Shown piece by piece: positions 49,294 to 59,637 of a stretch of DNA of 64,000 nucleotides; position 1 is the stretch's first letter; the number at the start of each line of letters is the position of its first letter. The position numbers and the translations under genes are program-made. Below the pieces are notes generated by a model. It was not told the origin of the DNA, did not search any database, and saw nothing but the letters and a program-made list of their open reading frames with translations. This stretch comes from Buchnera aphidicola (Ceratovacuna keduensis) (GTDB lineage: Bacteria; Pseudomonadota; Gammaproteobacteria; Enterobacterales; Enterobacteriaceae). The stretch spans positions 248,001 through 312,000 of the forward strand of contig NZ_CP134994.1 in assembly GCF_039372665.1 (NCBI RefSeq), given 5' to 3'.

Positions 49294-51108
49294 ATGAAAA
49301 AAATAAAAAATATAGCAGTAATAGCTCATGTAGATCATGGAAAAACAACATTAATAGATAAATTATTGAGATCATCTATACAATATAAAGAAAAAAATAA
49401 TAAAGAAGATAGAATAATGGATTCTAATCTTTTAGAAAAAGAAAGAGGAATTACTATATTATCAAAACATGCATCTATATTTTGGAAAGAATATAAAATA
49501 AATATAGTAGACACTCCAGGACATGCAGATTTTGGAGGAGAAGTAGAAAGAATAATGTCAATGGTAGATTCTGTACTATTAATAGTAGATTCTTTAGAAG
49601 GACCTATGCCACAAACAAGATTTGTTACAAAAAAATCTTTTTTATATAATTTAAATCCTATAGTAGTAATAAACAAAATAGATAGAAAAAATTCTAGACC
49701 AGAATGGGTTTTAAATAAAATATTTGACTTATTTATAAATCTGGATGCAACAGAAACACAATTAGATTTTCCTATAGTATATACTTCTGCATCATTAGGA
49801 ACATCAGGAACAGATATAAAAAAAATAAAAAATAATATGATACCTTTAATAGAAACTATAATAAATCATACTCCAACTATAAAAATTAAAAAAAATGAAA
49901 ATCTAAAATTACAAATATCTCAAATAGATTATGATAATTACTTAGGAAATATAGGAATAGGAAAAATAAAATCTGGAAAAATAAAAAAAAATCAAAATGT
50001 TATTATAAAAAATAATAAAAACAAAAATAAAATAGGAAAAATAAATAAAATATTACATTATTGTGGTTTAGAAAAAAAAGAAATAAAAAAATCTAATGCA
50101 GGAGAAATAGTTTTAATATCTGGATTAGAAAATATAGAAATATCTGATACTATATGTGATAAAAAAGATACTAAACCATTTCCTGATTTGTCAATAGATA
50201 AACCAACAGTAAAAATATTTTTATCAGTAAATACATCTCCTGTTGCAGGAAAAGAAGGAAAATATTTAACTTCTAGACAAATATTAAATAGATTAAAACA
50301 AGAAAAATCTAAAAATGTTTCTTTAGAAATAAATTATAAAAATGATTCAAATACATTTTGTATATCTGGTAGAGGAGAACTACATTTATCTATTTTAATA
50401 GAAACTATGAGAAGAGAAGGATTTGAAATGGAATTATCTAGACCTAAAATAATTTTTAAGAAAATAAAAGAAAAAATATATGAACCATATGAAAATTTAA
50501 TTATTGATATAGAAAAACAACATCAAGGAAATGTAATGAAGTTTATTGGAGAAAGAAAAGGAAATTTAAAAAATATAATTGTAAGTAATGAAAAAAATAG
50601 AATATGTTTAGATTATAATATTTCTAGCAGAGCATTAATAGGATTTAGATCTGAATTTAACAATATAACATCAGGAACTGGAATATTTTATTCTTCATTT
50701 GATAAATATGACATAAAAAAAACATATAAAGTAGGACAAAGAAAAAATGGAGTTTTAATATCTAACAAAGGAGGAAAAGCATTAGGATTTTCATTATTTT
50801 CTCTACAAGAAAGAGGAAAACTATTTGTTTCTCATGGAGAAGAAGTATATGAAGGCCAAATAATAGGAATAAATAATAGAAAAAATGATTTAACTGTAAA
50901 TTGTTTATCTGGAAAAAAATTAACAAATATGAGAGCATCTGGAACAGATGAAGCAATAAATTTAATAAATCCAATAAACATAACATTAGAAAAAGCATTT
51001 AATTTTATAAATGATGATGAATTAATAGAAGTTACACCAAAAAAAATAAGAATAAGAAAAAAATATTTAAAAGAAAATGAAAGAAAAAAATATAAAAAAA
51101 TAAAATAA
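49294..51108 (+). CDS. typA: Ribosome-associated GTPase TypA (BipA)
   Basis: TypA/BipA is an EF-G-like GTPase that assists 50S assembly, notably in the cold. Its 604 residues match E. coli (607). G1 is AHVDHGKTT, with RGITI, DTPGHADFGGE and NKIDR. Domains III and V follow (SGRGELHLSILIETMRREGFE), then the BipA-specific C-terminal domain (NVMKFIGERKGN; SSRALIGFRSEF). The stop is two bases from convergent gmk. Confidence 0.97.
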   Translation: MKKIKNIAVIAHVDHGKTTLIDKLLRSSIQYKEKNNKEDRIMDSNLLEKERGITILSKHASIFWKEYKINIVDTPGHADFGGEVERIMSMVDSVLLIVDSLEGPMPQTRFVTKKSFLYNLNPIVVINKIDRKNSRPEWVLNKIFDLFINLDATETQLDFPIVYTSASLGTSGTDIKKIKNNMIPLIETIINHTPTIKIKKNENLKLQISQIDYDNYLGNIGIGKIKSGKIKKNQNVIIKNNKNKNKIGKINKILHYCGLEKKEIKKSNAGEIVLISGLENIEISDTICDKKDTKPFPDLSIDKPTVKIFLSVNTSPVAGKEGKYLTSRQILNRLKQEKSKNVSLEINYKNDSNTFCISGRGELHLSILIETMRREGFEMELSRPKIIFKKIKEKIYEPYENLIIDIEKQHQGNVMKFIGERKGNLKNIIVSNEKNRICLDYNISSRALIGFRSEFNNITSGTGIFYSSFDKYDIKKTYKVGQRKNGVLISNKGGKALGFSLFSLQERGKLFVSHGEEVYEGQIIGINNRKNDLTVNCLSGKKLTNMRASGTDEAINLINPINITLEKAFNFINDDELIEVTPKKIRIRKKYLKENERKKYKKIK

Positions 51109-51110
51109 AT

Positions 51111-51746
51111 TTATTTATTAATTAAATTGTTTATTAATTTATAATATTTATATTTATTATGAATAGTTTTTAATCTTTCAGATTTTACTATTATCTCTAT
51201 ATTTTTTAATGTTTTATAAAAATTATCATTAATTATTAAATAATCATATTTTTTATAATTTTTTATTTCTTTAGAAAAATTTTTCATTCTATTAATTATA
51301 CTTGTTGTGCTGTCTTGATTTCTAAATTTTAATCTTTTTATTATTTCTTTTTTAGAAGGTGGTAATATAAAAATACTTTTAGAAAATTTAATTTTTTTTT
51401 TTATTTGATTAGCACCTTTATAATCAATATCTAAAAATATATCTTTACCTATAGAAATATTTTTATATATTTGATCAATACTAGTACCATAATAATTATT
51501 AAAAACTTTTGCATACTCTATAAATCTTTTTTTTTTTATCATATTTTTAAATATAGTTTTAGAAACAAAATTATAATGTATTTTATCTATTTCTTTTTTT
51601 CTTTTTGATCTAGTAGTATAAGAAATAGATAAAAATATATTGTTTAATATATTTTTATTAACAAAATTTTGTAATAAACTAGATTTTCCTGTACCACTTG
51701 GTGCAGAGAAAATAAAACATGTACCATAATTTTTATTATTTTTCAT
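51111..51746 (-). CDS. gmk: Guanylate kinase
   Basis: Gmk phosphorylates GMP and dGMP to the diphosphates. Its 211 residues compare with 207. The P-loop is SAPSGTGKSSL near residues 14-24, with SYTTRSKRKKEIDKIHYNFVS and DIDYKGANQIK. It is convergent with typA at two bases and followed upstream by ygfZ. Confidence 0.95.
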   Translation of the reverse strand: MKNNKNYGTCFIFSAPSGTGKSSLLQNFVNKNILNNIFLSISYTTRSKRKKEIDKIHYNFVSKTIFKNMIKKKRFIEYAKVFNNYYGTSIDQIYKNISIGKDIFLDIDYKGANQIKKKIKFSKSIFILPPSKKEIIKRLKFRNQDSTTSIINRMKNFSKEIKNYKKYDYLIINDNFYKTLKNIEIIVKSERLKTIHNKYKYYKLINNLINK

Positions 51747-51757
51747 ATAATTTATAT

Positions 51758-52726
51758 TTATATATAAAAATTTTTTATAAAAAATATACTTTTTTTAATA
51801 TTTTCTATTTTAAACAAAATACTTTTATTAACAGAATTATTTAAAATACATTGAACTAAAACAAAATTATTTATTTTTATAGAAAATAAAACTATACCAA
51901 AAAAAATATAATCATTATTAACAAATTTAAATATTCTAGATCCTATTTTTGGTATTTTTTTTGAAATACCATATAACAAAAATATTTTTTTTTTATTAAA
52001 ATTTTTATATTTTATTTTAGACAAAATTTCTTGACCTTTATAACAACCTTTATTAAAATTTATAGCATTAAATTTTTCTAAATTTAAAGAAATTGGATTA
52101 AATTTTTTACAATTTTCTATTTCTAATATTGGAAATCCTGATATCATTAATAAAAAATCCCACTCTATACATTTTTTTTTCTTAAACTTATTAAAAATTT
52201 TTTTTTTAAAAATATTAATTTTATTATCAGAAAAAATAACTATAAATTTTTCTATTTCATCATTTATTCTTAAAAAAATAAAATTATCTTTTTTTATTAC
52301 ATTAAATTTATTAAAAGATATGTCAAAACATTTTTCTAATAAAATTTTAGCTTTTTTACCAAAAATGCCAAAAACTTTTAATTTTTTTTTTTTTAAAATA
52401 TTAATTTTAGAAAATACAGAATATTTTTTAATTTCATTAAATTGTATATTAGAAATGCTTTTTCTATGTAAACAAGCATAACTATTATCAAAATAATCAA
52501 AAATTAAAAATATACTTATTACCTTACCACTTATGTTACAATATGAACCATAATTATATTCATATTTTTTTAATATATTCAAATCATTTGTAAATTGATT
52601 TTGTAAATATTCTTTTCTATCTTTTCCAGAAATAAAAGTTATAGAAATATTTTTTAAATAAATTAATATAGGTTTATTACTATAAAAAAGTTTATTAAAA
52701 TGATATAAAAAAAAATTTTCTTTCAA
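51758..52726 (-). CDS. ygfZ: Folate-binding iron-sulfur cluster protein YgfZ
   Basis: YgfZ is a GcvT-like tetrahydrofolate-binding protein supporting iron-sulfur enzymes such as MiaB, which is also in this window. Its 322 residues match E. coli (326). The signature KGCYKGQEI (E. coli KGCYTGQE), with the functionally required Cys, is near residue 228. The N-terminal SGKDRKEYLQNQFTND segment is also typical. The rest is strongly drifted. Confidence 0.9.
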   Translation of the reverse strand: MKENFFLYHFNKLFYSNKPILIYLKNISITFISGKDRKEYLQNQFTNDLNILKKYEYNYGSYCNISGKVISIFLIFDYFDNSYACLHRKSISNIQFNEIKKYSVFSKINILKKKKLKVFGIFGKKAKILLEKCFDISFNKFNVIKKDNFIFLRINDEIEKFIVIFSDNKINIFKKKIFNKFKKKKCIEWDFLLMISGFPILEIENCKKFNPISLNLEKFNAINFNKGCYKGQEILSKIKYKNFNKKKIFLLYGISKKIPKIGSRIFKFVNNDYIFFGIVLFSIKINNFVLVQCILNNSVNKSILFKIENIKKSIFFIKNFYI

Positions 52727-52883
52727 AAAAAAAGTCCTTAAAAAATATTTTATTTGATCTGAATAAAAAAATATAAAAAAATACTTTTAAAATAAAATAA
52801 TTTATATAAAAATATTTTTATATATTAATAAAAAAATTAAAATTTATTATATCATATACAAAAATTATATAATAGGAAAAATT

Positions 52884-53977
52884 ATGAAAATATCAAAAAT
52901 AGAAAATAAAATAAATAGAATAAAAAAAAAAATAAAAATTTAAAGAATATAATAAAATATTATAAAGAAGAAAAAAAACTAAATTCTATAAAAAAAGAAT
53001 TAAAAAAAGAAAATATATGGAAAAACAATAAATTAATTATAGAGTTAAAAAAAAAAAAAAAAAAAATAGAAAATAAAATTAATCCTATAAAAAAAAATAT
53101 TACAAAAATAAAATATCTTATAGAATTAATAAAACTTTCAAAAAAATTAAAAAGTTATGAAATATTAAAAGATATAAATAAAGAAATAAAAAATATAGAA
53201 AAAAAAACAAAAAAAATAGAATTTTATAAAATGTTTTATAATAAATATGATAATTTAAATTGTTATCTAGATCTTCAATCTGGATCAGGAGGAATAGAAT
53301 CACAAGATTGGGCAAACATGTTATTAAAAATGTATTTAAAATGGGCTCAGAAAAAAAAATTTAAAACTAAAATAATATCAGAATCAAAAGGCGAAATAGC
53401 TGGAATAAAATCTTCTACTATTCATATATCAGGACATTTTGCATTTGGATGGTTTAGAACAGAAACAGGAATACATAGACTTGTTAGAAAAAGTCCATTT
53501 AATTCTACAGGAAAAAGACATACATCTTTTGCTTCTATATATGTATATCCAGAAATAAAAAAAAAAATAAAATCAAAAATATCATATTCTGATATAAAAA
53601 TAGATGTATATAGATCTTCAGGAGCAGGAGGTCAACATGTTAATAAAACTGAATCTGCTGTAAGAATAACACACATACCAACAAATTTAGTAACACAATG
53701 TCAAAATTATAGATCTCAGCATAAAAATAAAGAACAAGCAATTAAGCAAATGGAATATAAATTATATAATTTAGAAATAAAAAAAAATAATAAGAAAAAA
53801 AAAAAAATAGAAGATAATAAATCTAAAATTACATGGAGTAAACAAATAAGATCTTATATTTTAGATATGTCTAAAATAAAAGATATTAGAACAGGAATAG
53901 AATCTAATGATATAGAATCAATATTAAATGGAAATTTAGATAAATTTATAAAAGAAACTTTAAAACTAGGAATTTAA
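52884..53977 (+). CDS. prfB: Peptide chain release factor 2, interrupted by a frame change near its N terminus
   Basis: RF2 ends translation at UGA and UAA. AGGA six bases before ATG 52884 marks the start. That frame gives 19 codons and meets TAA at 52941-52943. The body lies one base back, open from 52919 to 53977. A one-base insertion, or -1 slip, on the A11 run 52922-52932 joins them into 364 residues (365 in E. coli), with the N terminus aligning. The SPF tripeptide (RKSPFNS) and SGAGGQHVN are intact. The classical RF2 UGA recoding stop is not present. An A20 run (53047-53066) stays in frame. lysS follows after three bases. Confidence 0.9.
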
Positions 53978-53980
53978 AAT

Positions 53981-55465
53981 ATGATAAAAGAAAAAAAAAA
54001 TATTAAAATGTCAGAAACAAAAAAAATAAAACAAAATAATATAAAATATATAAAAAAACATAATTTTCATTATCCAAATACTTTTTATCCAAATACAACA
54101 TGTAATGAAATAATAAAAAAATATAAAAATAAAGAAAATATAAATATAAAAAATGAAAAAATAAAGATATCTGGAAGAATAATTAAAATAAGAATTATGG
54201 GAAAAGCATCTTTTTGTGAAATAAAAGATATAAGTGGAAAAATACAATTATACATTTCACAAAAATATATTGATAAAAATTTTTATAAAAATCATTTTAA
54301 AAAATGGAATATAGGAGACATAATAGGAGTATTCGGAACAGTTTTTAAAACTAAAACAAAAGAAATAACTATAAAATGTAAAAAAATAAAACTTTTAAAT
54401 AAAATATTAAAACAAATTCCTAATAATTTTTATGGTTTATTAGATAAAGAAAAATGTTATAGAAATAGATATTTAGATCTTATAACTAATAAAAAATCTA
54501 TAAAAAAATTCTTAATAAGATCTAAAATAATATTTTTAATAAGAAATTTTTTTTATAAAAAAAAATTTATAGAAGTAGAAACTCCAATAATTCAAAATAT
54601 ACCAGGAGGAGCATCTGCTAAACCATTTATAACATATCATAATAAACTTAAAAAAAAAATGTATTTAAGAATATCTCCTGAACTATATTTAAAAAAACTT
54701 ATAATAGGAGGTTTTGAAAAAATATTTGAAATAAGTAAAAATTTTAGAAATGAAGGAATATCAAATAAACATAATCCTGAATTTACTATGATAGAAGCAT
54801 ATTCAGCATATTCTAACTATACATATATGATGAAATTAATAGAAAAATTGTTTAAATATATATTTAAAAAAATAAAAATAAAAAATTCAATTTTACACAA
54901 TAATAAAAAAATAATTTTTAAAAAAAAATTTAATAAAATGACAATTAAAGAATCAATTTTAAAATTTAATAAAGATATAAAAATAAATGATATTAAAAAT
55001 ATAAAAAATATAAAAAAAATAGCAACTAAAAAAAAAATAAAAATAAAAAATTATTATAATGTAGATAAAATAATAATTAAAATATTTGAACATACTGTAG
55101 AAAAAAACATTATACATCCTACTTTTATTACTGACTATCCTGTAGAAACATCACCTTTAGCTAGAAGAAAAAAAAATTCTAAAAATTTAACTGAAAGATT
55201 TGAATTATTTATATCTGGTATGGAAATTAGCAATGGATTTTCAGAATTGAATGATCCTATAGATCAAAAAAAAAGATTTAAAAAACAAATTAAAGAAAAT
55301 AATAAAAGTAAGAATTTTTATGATAAAGAATATATAAAAGCATTAGAATATGGATTACCTCCTACTTCAGGAATTGGTATTGGAATAGATAGATTAATAA
55401 TGTTATTGACAAATTCTAAAAATATTAGAGATATAATTTTTTTTCCAACTCTAAAAAATGAATAA
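53981..55465 (+). CDS. lysS: Lysyl-tRNA synthetase
   Basis: This class IIb synthetase has 494 residues, close to the E. coli length (505). The OB-fold anticodon domain (ISGRIIKIRIMGKASF) precedes the core with IPGGASAKPF, the motif-2 region FEISKNFRNEGISNKHNPEFTM and motif 3 GIGIGIDRLIML. ATG 53981 has AGGA nine bases upstream. The in-frame ATG at 54008 would give MSETKK, resembling E. coli MSEQ, but has no ribosome-binding site. It follows prfB as in E. coli. Confidence 0.96.
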   Translation: MIKEKKNIKMSETKKIKQNNIKYIKKHNFHYPNTFYPNTTCNEIIKKYKNKENINIKNEKIKISGRIIKIRIMGKASFCEIKDISGKIQLYISQKYIDKNFYKNHFKKWNIGDIIGVFGTVFKTKTKEITIKCKKIKLLNKILKQIPNNFYGLLDKEKCYRNRYLDLITNKKSIKKFLIRSKIIFLIRNFFYKKKFIEVETPIIQNIPGGASAKPFITYHNKLKKKMYLRISPELYLKKLIIGGFEKIFEISKNFRNEGISNKHNPEFTMIEAYSAYSNYTYMMKLIEKLFKYIFKKIKIKNSILHNNKKIIFKKKFNKMTIKESILKFNKDIKINDIKNIKNIKKIATKKKIKIKNYYNVDKIIIKIFEHTVEKNIIHPTFITDYPVETSPLARRKKNSKNLTERFELFISGMEISNGFSELNDPIDQKKRFKKQIKENNKSKNFYDKEYIKALEYGLPPTSGIGIGIDRLIMLLTNSKNIRDIIFFPTLKNE

Positions 55466-55506
55466 TTTTTATAAAAAAAAATAATAATAAAAGAGAAACA
55501 TAAAAA

Positions 55507-56754
55507 ATGAAAAATGATATATATAAAAAAAATATACTAATTGCAATAAAAAAAATTATAAAAAAATATAAAGAACCTTTTTGGATATATGAAGAAAAAA
55601 CAATTTTAAAACAAATAAAAAAATTAAAAAAATTTGATGTAATAAGATATGCACAAAAATCTTGTTCTAACATAAATATATTAAAAATAATGAAAGAAAA
55701 CAATTTAAAAATAGATGCTGTATCATATGGAGAAATAAATAGAGCTATTCAATCTGGTTTTTCACCAAAAAATAACGAAATAATTTTTACTTCAGATATA
55801 TTTGAAAAAAAAACTTTATTAAAAATAAAGAAATTAAATATTACTGCAAACATAGGATCTATAGATATGATAAAACAATTAGGAAAAATTTCTCCAGGTC
55901 ATAAAATATTATTAAGAATAAATCCTAAATTTGGTTATGGACATAGCAAAAAAACAAATACAGGAGGAGAAAATAGTAAACATGGAATATGGAAAATTAA
56001 TGATGCAATAAAAAAAGTTAAAAAATATAAACTAAAATTATTAGGATTTCATATACATGTTGGATCAGGTGTAAATTCAAAAAATTTAAAAAAAATGTGC
56101 AAATATATGAAAAAAAAAGTAATAAAAATAAATAAAAAAATAAATATAATATCTTCAGGAGGAGGAATATCTATTCCATATAGAAAAAGTGAAAAAAAAA
56201 TAAATATAAAAAAATATGTTAAGAAATGGATAAAAACAAAAAAAAAAATAGAAAAACATATAAAAAAAAAAATTAAATTAGAAACAGAACCTGGAAGATT
56301 TTTAGTAGCAAAATCTGGATTTTTAATATCCGAAGTAAGAGCAATTAAAAAAACTAGTAAATATAAATTTATATTATTAAATGTTGGTTTTAATGATCTT
56401 ATAAGACCAGCAATGTATGGAAGTTATCATAAAATATCTGTAATAAAAAAAAATAATAAAAAAATTGATTTAAAAAAAACTGAAAAAGTTGTAATATCAG
56501 GACCATTATGCGAATCTGGAGATATTTTTACTGTTAAAAAAAATGGAGATATAACAACAAGAAATCTTCCAAAAATTTCTATTGGAGATTTTTTATTATT
56601 TCATGATGTTGGAGCATATGGATCCTCAATGTCATCTAACTATAATAGTAGAACATTAATAAAAGAATTTTTATTAACAAAAAAAAATAAAATTAAAACT
56701 ATAAGAAAAAAACAAAAAATAAAAGATCTTATAAAATTAGAAATAATAAAATAA
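55507..56754 (+). CDS. lysA: Diaminopimelate decarboxylase
   Basis: LysA makes lysine from meso-diaminopimelate, the last step of a pathway serving the host. Its 415 residues match E. coli (420). The PLP Lys lies in RYAQKSC. Further landmarks are HIHVGSG, SSGGGISIPY, ETEPGRFLVA and the substrate-binding CESGD with DVGAYGSSM. It follows lysS by 41 bases. asd, earlier in the same pathway, lies at the window end. Confidence 0.96.
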   Translation: MKNDIYKKNILIAIKKIIKKYKEPFWIYEEKTILKQIKKLKKFDVIRYAQKSCSNINILKIMKENNLKIDAVSYGEINRAIQSGFSPKNNEIIFTSDIFEKKTLLKIKKLNITANIGSIDMIKQLGKISPGHKILLRINPKFGYGHSKKTNTGGENSKHGIWKINDAIKKVKKYKLKLLGFHIHVGSGVNSKNLKKMCKYMKKKVIKINKKINIISSGGGISIPYRKSEKKINIKKYVKKWIKTKKKIEKHIKKKIKLETEPGRFLVAKSGFLISEVRAIKKTSKYKFILLNVGFNDLIRPAMYGSYHKISVIKKNNKKIDLKKTEKVVISGPLCESGDIFTVKKNGDITTRNLPKISIGDFLLFHDVGAYGSSMSSNYNSRTLIKEFLLTKKNKIKTIRKKQKIKDLIKLEIIK

Positions 56755-56858
56755 AAATATATTAAAAAATATAAAAAAATTTGTCATAAAATATAACATA
56801 TAAATTAAAAATAATAAAAATTTAAATAACTAAAACATTAAATATAAAATAAAAAAAA

Positions 56859-58184
56859 ATGAAAAAAATATATATAAAAACATGGGGATGTCAAATGAAT
56901 GAATATGATTCATTCATGATAAGAAATATCCTAGAAAAAAAAATAAACTGCAAAAATACAAAAAAATATAAAAAAGCAGACATATTAATATTAAATACAT
57001 GTTCAATAAGAAAAAAATCTCAAGAAAAATTGTTTCATCAATTAGGTAGATGGAAAATATTAAAAAAAAAAAATCCAAAAATAATAATAGCAGTTGGTGG
57101 ATGTGTAGCAAATCAAGAGGAAAAAAAAATATATAGTAGAGCTCCATATGTAGATATTATATTTGGAACTCAAACAATACATAAATTACCAAAAATGATA
57201 TATGAAAGAAAAAAAAATAAAAATATATCAATAAATACAAAATTAGAAGGAATAAAAAAATTTAATATAAATACATTATATAAAAAAAAAAATCTAAGTT
57301 CATACATAACTATAATGGAAGGATGCAATAAAAAATGTACATTTTGTATAGTTCCTACTACGAGAGGAAAAGAAATAAGTAGACCATATAAAGACATAAT
57401 ATTAGAAATAAAAAATATGGCTAAAAATAATATAAAAGAAATAACTCTATTAGGACAAAATGTAAATTCTTACTTTTATAAAAACAACATTTGTGAATAT
57501 AAATGTACATTTTCAAAATTATTACATAAAATTTCTGAAATAGAAGAAATTAAAAGAATAAGATTTATCACTAGTCATCCTAAAGATTTTAGTAATGAAA
57601 TTATAAACACATATAAAAAAATACCTAAATTAGTAAATTTTTTACATTTACCAATACAAAGTGGATCAAATAAAATTTTAAAATTAATGAAAAGAGGATA
57701 TAATGTACAAAGATATAAAAAAATTATAACAAAAATATTAAAAATTAGACCAAACATGAAAATTAGTTCAGATTTTATAATAGGATTTCCTGGAGAAACA
57801 AAAAAAGATTTTTATAAAACAATAAAAATAATATCTGAAATAAATTTTGATAATAGTTTTAGTTTTATATATTCTAAAAGACCGAATACTATTGCAAGTA
57901 AAATGATAGATAATATTACATTAGAAGAAAAGAAAAAAAGACTATACAAAATACAAAAAATTCTTGCATACAAAAAAATACAATGGAATAGAAGAATGAT
58001 AGGAACAACTCAAAGTGTATTAGTTCATAAAAAACATGAAAAATTTTCAAAAAAATTAATAGGAACTACAGAAAATAATAGAACAGTATATTTTAATGGC
58101 AATAAAAATAAAATAGGAAAAATAGTAAAAATAAAAATTACAAAAATTAAAAAAAAATGTTTTAAAGGAAAAATTATAGATTAA
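56859..58184 (+). CDS. miaB: tRNA-2-methylthio-N6-isopentenyladenosine synthase MiaB
   Basis: MiaB adds the methylthio group at A37 of tRNAs reading U-initial codons. Its 441 residues compare with 474. The N-terminal UPF0004 domain has WGCQMNEYDS and further cluster-binding Cys in NTCSIR and GGCVA. The radical-SAM motif is CNKKCTFC near residue 156. A TRAM domain ends the protein. ybeZ, usually next, is missing, leaving ybeY. Confidence 0.96.
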   Translation: MKKIYIKTWGCQMNEYDSFMIRNILEKKINCKNTKKYKKADILILNTCSIRKKSQEKLFHQLGRWKILKKKNPKIIIAVGGCVANQEEKKIYSRAPYVDIIFGTQTIHKLPKMIYERKKNKNISINTKLEGIKKFNINTLYKKKNLSSYITIMEGCNKKCTFCIVPTTRGKEISRPYKDIILEIKNMAKNNIKEITLLGQNVNSYFYKNNICEYKCTFSKLLHKISEIEEIKRIRFITSHPKDFSNEIINTYKKIPKLVNFLHLPIQSGSNKILKLMKRGYNVQRYKKIITKILKIRPNMKISSDFIIGFPGETKKDFYKTIKIISEINFDNSFSFIYSKRPNTIASKMIDNITLEEKKKRLYKIQKILAYKKIQWNRRMIGTTQSVLVHKKHEKFSKKLIGTTENNRTVYFNGNKNKIGKIVKIKITKIKKKCFKGKIID

Positions 58185-58240
58185 AAATTAAATAAAAATA
58201 CTTTTAATTAAAAAATAATAAAAAAATAGGAAAAATAATT

Positions 58241-58669
58241 ATGTCTATAATAAAAATAAATATTAAAAAAAAATATAAAGCAAAACATTTTTATCCTAAA
58301 AAAAAAAAAATTATAAAATGGTTTAAGTTAATATTTAAAACAAAAGTAGAAATAAATATAGTTATGATTAAAAAAAGTGAAATGAAAAAACTTAATTTTA
58401 AATATAAAAATAAAAATTATCCAACAAATATATTGTCATTTCCATATAAAAATACAAATTATATAAAAAATAATTTTATAGGAGAAATAATAGTTTGTAA
58501 TCAAATTATATACGAAGAATCATTACAACAAAAAAAAACATTACTTTTTTATTGGGCTAATATTATGATTCATGGAGCATTACATTTACTTGGTTATAGT
58601 CATGAAAAAGATTTAAAAATGAAAAAATTAGAAAAAAAAATAATGTATAAATTAGGATATAAAAATTAA
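58241..58669 (+). CDS. ybeY: Endoribonuclease/rRNA maturation factor YbeY
   Basis: YbeY is a zinc protein needed for 16S rRNA 3' maturation and 70S quality control. Its 142 residues compare with 155. The metal motif HGALHLLGYSHEKD has the three His of HxxxHxxxxxH, and TNILSFPY upstream is the second signature. AGGAAAA precedes the ATG. It lies between miaB and corC as in E. coli. Confidence 0.94.
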   Translation: MSIIKINIKKKYKAKHFYPKKKKIIKWFKLIFKTKVEINIVMIKKSEMKKLNFKYKNKNYPTNILSFPYKNTNYIKNNFIGEIIVCNQIIYEESLQQKKTLLFYWANIMIHGALHLLGYSHEKDLKMKKLEKKIMYKLGYKN

Positions 58670-58768
58670 CATCAGAAATAAAACATATTAAATAATTATT
58701 AATAACATTTTATATTTTATTAATATATAATATATAAAAATATTTTCTTATCAAAAAAAAATAATAAA

Positions 58769-59614
58769 ATGAATTATAAAGAAAAAAACAATGAAAAAAT
58801 AGATAAGAAAGGATTTCTAAATATTTTTAAAAAACAATTGTTTTATGAAGAACCTAAAGATAGAAATGAATTAATATCATTAATAAAAAATTTTGAAAAA
58901 AATTCGTTAATAAGTAAAAACACTAGAAATATATTAGAAAAAGTAATCCAAACTACAAAAAAAAGAGTAAAAGAAGTGATGGTTCCGAGATTACAAATGG
59001 TAACTATAAAATCAAAAAATAATTTATATGAATGTTTAGAAATAATATTTAAATCATATCATTCAAAATTTCCTGTGATTAATAAAAAAAATAAAATAAA
59101 AGGATTTATTACAATTAAAGATTTAATACCATTTATAAAAAATAAAAAAAAAAAATTTTCTATAAAAAAAATATTAAAACCATTGATAATAATACCAGAA
59201 AGTAAATATGTAGACATAGCACTTTATGAACTTAAATCAAAAAAATTTCATATGGCAATAGTTATAGATGAATTTGGAACAATATCTGGATTAATTACAA
59301 TAAAAGATATTCTAAAACTAATAATAGGAAAAATAAAATATGAATTCAATAATATAAATAAATATAATATAAAAAAGAAAAAAAACAAAAATTTTATAGT
59401 AAAAGGTCTAACAAAAATTTCAGATTTTAACTCATATTTTAAAACAAATTTTAAAGATTCAGAAGTAGATACAATTGGAGGTTTAATATTAAAATATTTT
59501 GGTAAATTACCAAAAATTGGAGAAAAAATAAAAACAAAAAATTTTTCTTTTAAAATAATAGAAACAAATAGTATAAGAATAATAAAAATGAATGTAAAAA
59601 AATATAAAAATTAA
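58769..59614 (+). CDS. corC: CorC/YbeX CBS-domain protein
   Basis: A soluble two-CBS protein linked to magnesium/cobalt efflux and ribosome physiology. Its 281 residues compare with 292. The start of the CBS pair is VKEVMVPRLQMVTI, the second repeat contains HMAIVIDEFGTISGLITIKDIL, and the C-terminal CorC_HlyC domain has EVDTIGGLI and GEKI. lnt, the normal downstream gene, is absent, and leuS follows after 23 bases. Confidence 0.93.
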   Translation: MNYKEKNNEKIDKKGFLNIFKKQLFYEEPKDRNELISLIKNFEKNSLISKNTRNILEKVIQTTKKRVKEVMVPRLQMVTIKSKNNLYECLEIIFKSYHSKFPVINKKNKIKGFITIKDLIPFIKNKKKKFSIKKILKPLIIIPESKYVDIALYELKSKKFHMAIVIDEFGTISGLITIKDILKLIIGKIKYEFNNINKYNIKKKKNKNFIVKGLTKISDFNSYFKTNFKDSEVDTIGGLILKYFGKLPKIGEKIKTKNFSFKIIETNSIRIIKMNVKKYKN

Positions 59615-59637
59615 TTTTTTTTAAGAGATATAAATAT

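Noticed and set aside
52936-52942. AAATTTA, a retrovirus-type -1 slippery heptamer beside the prfB stop
   Set aside because: Its codon phase matches the body frame, not the starting frame, so slippage there would not join the two parts; the A11 run does.
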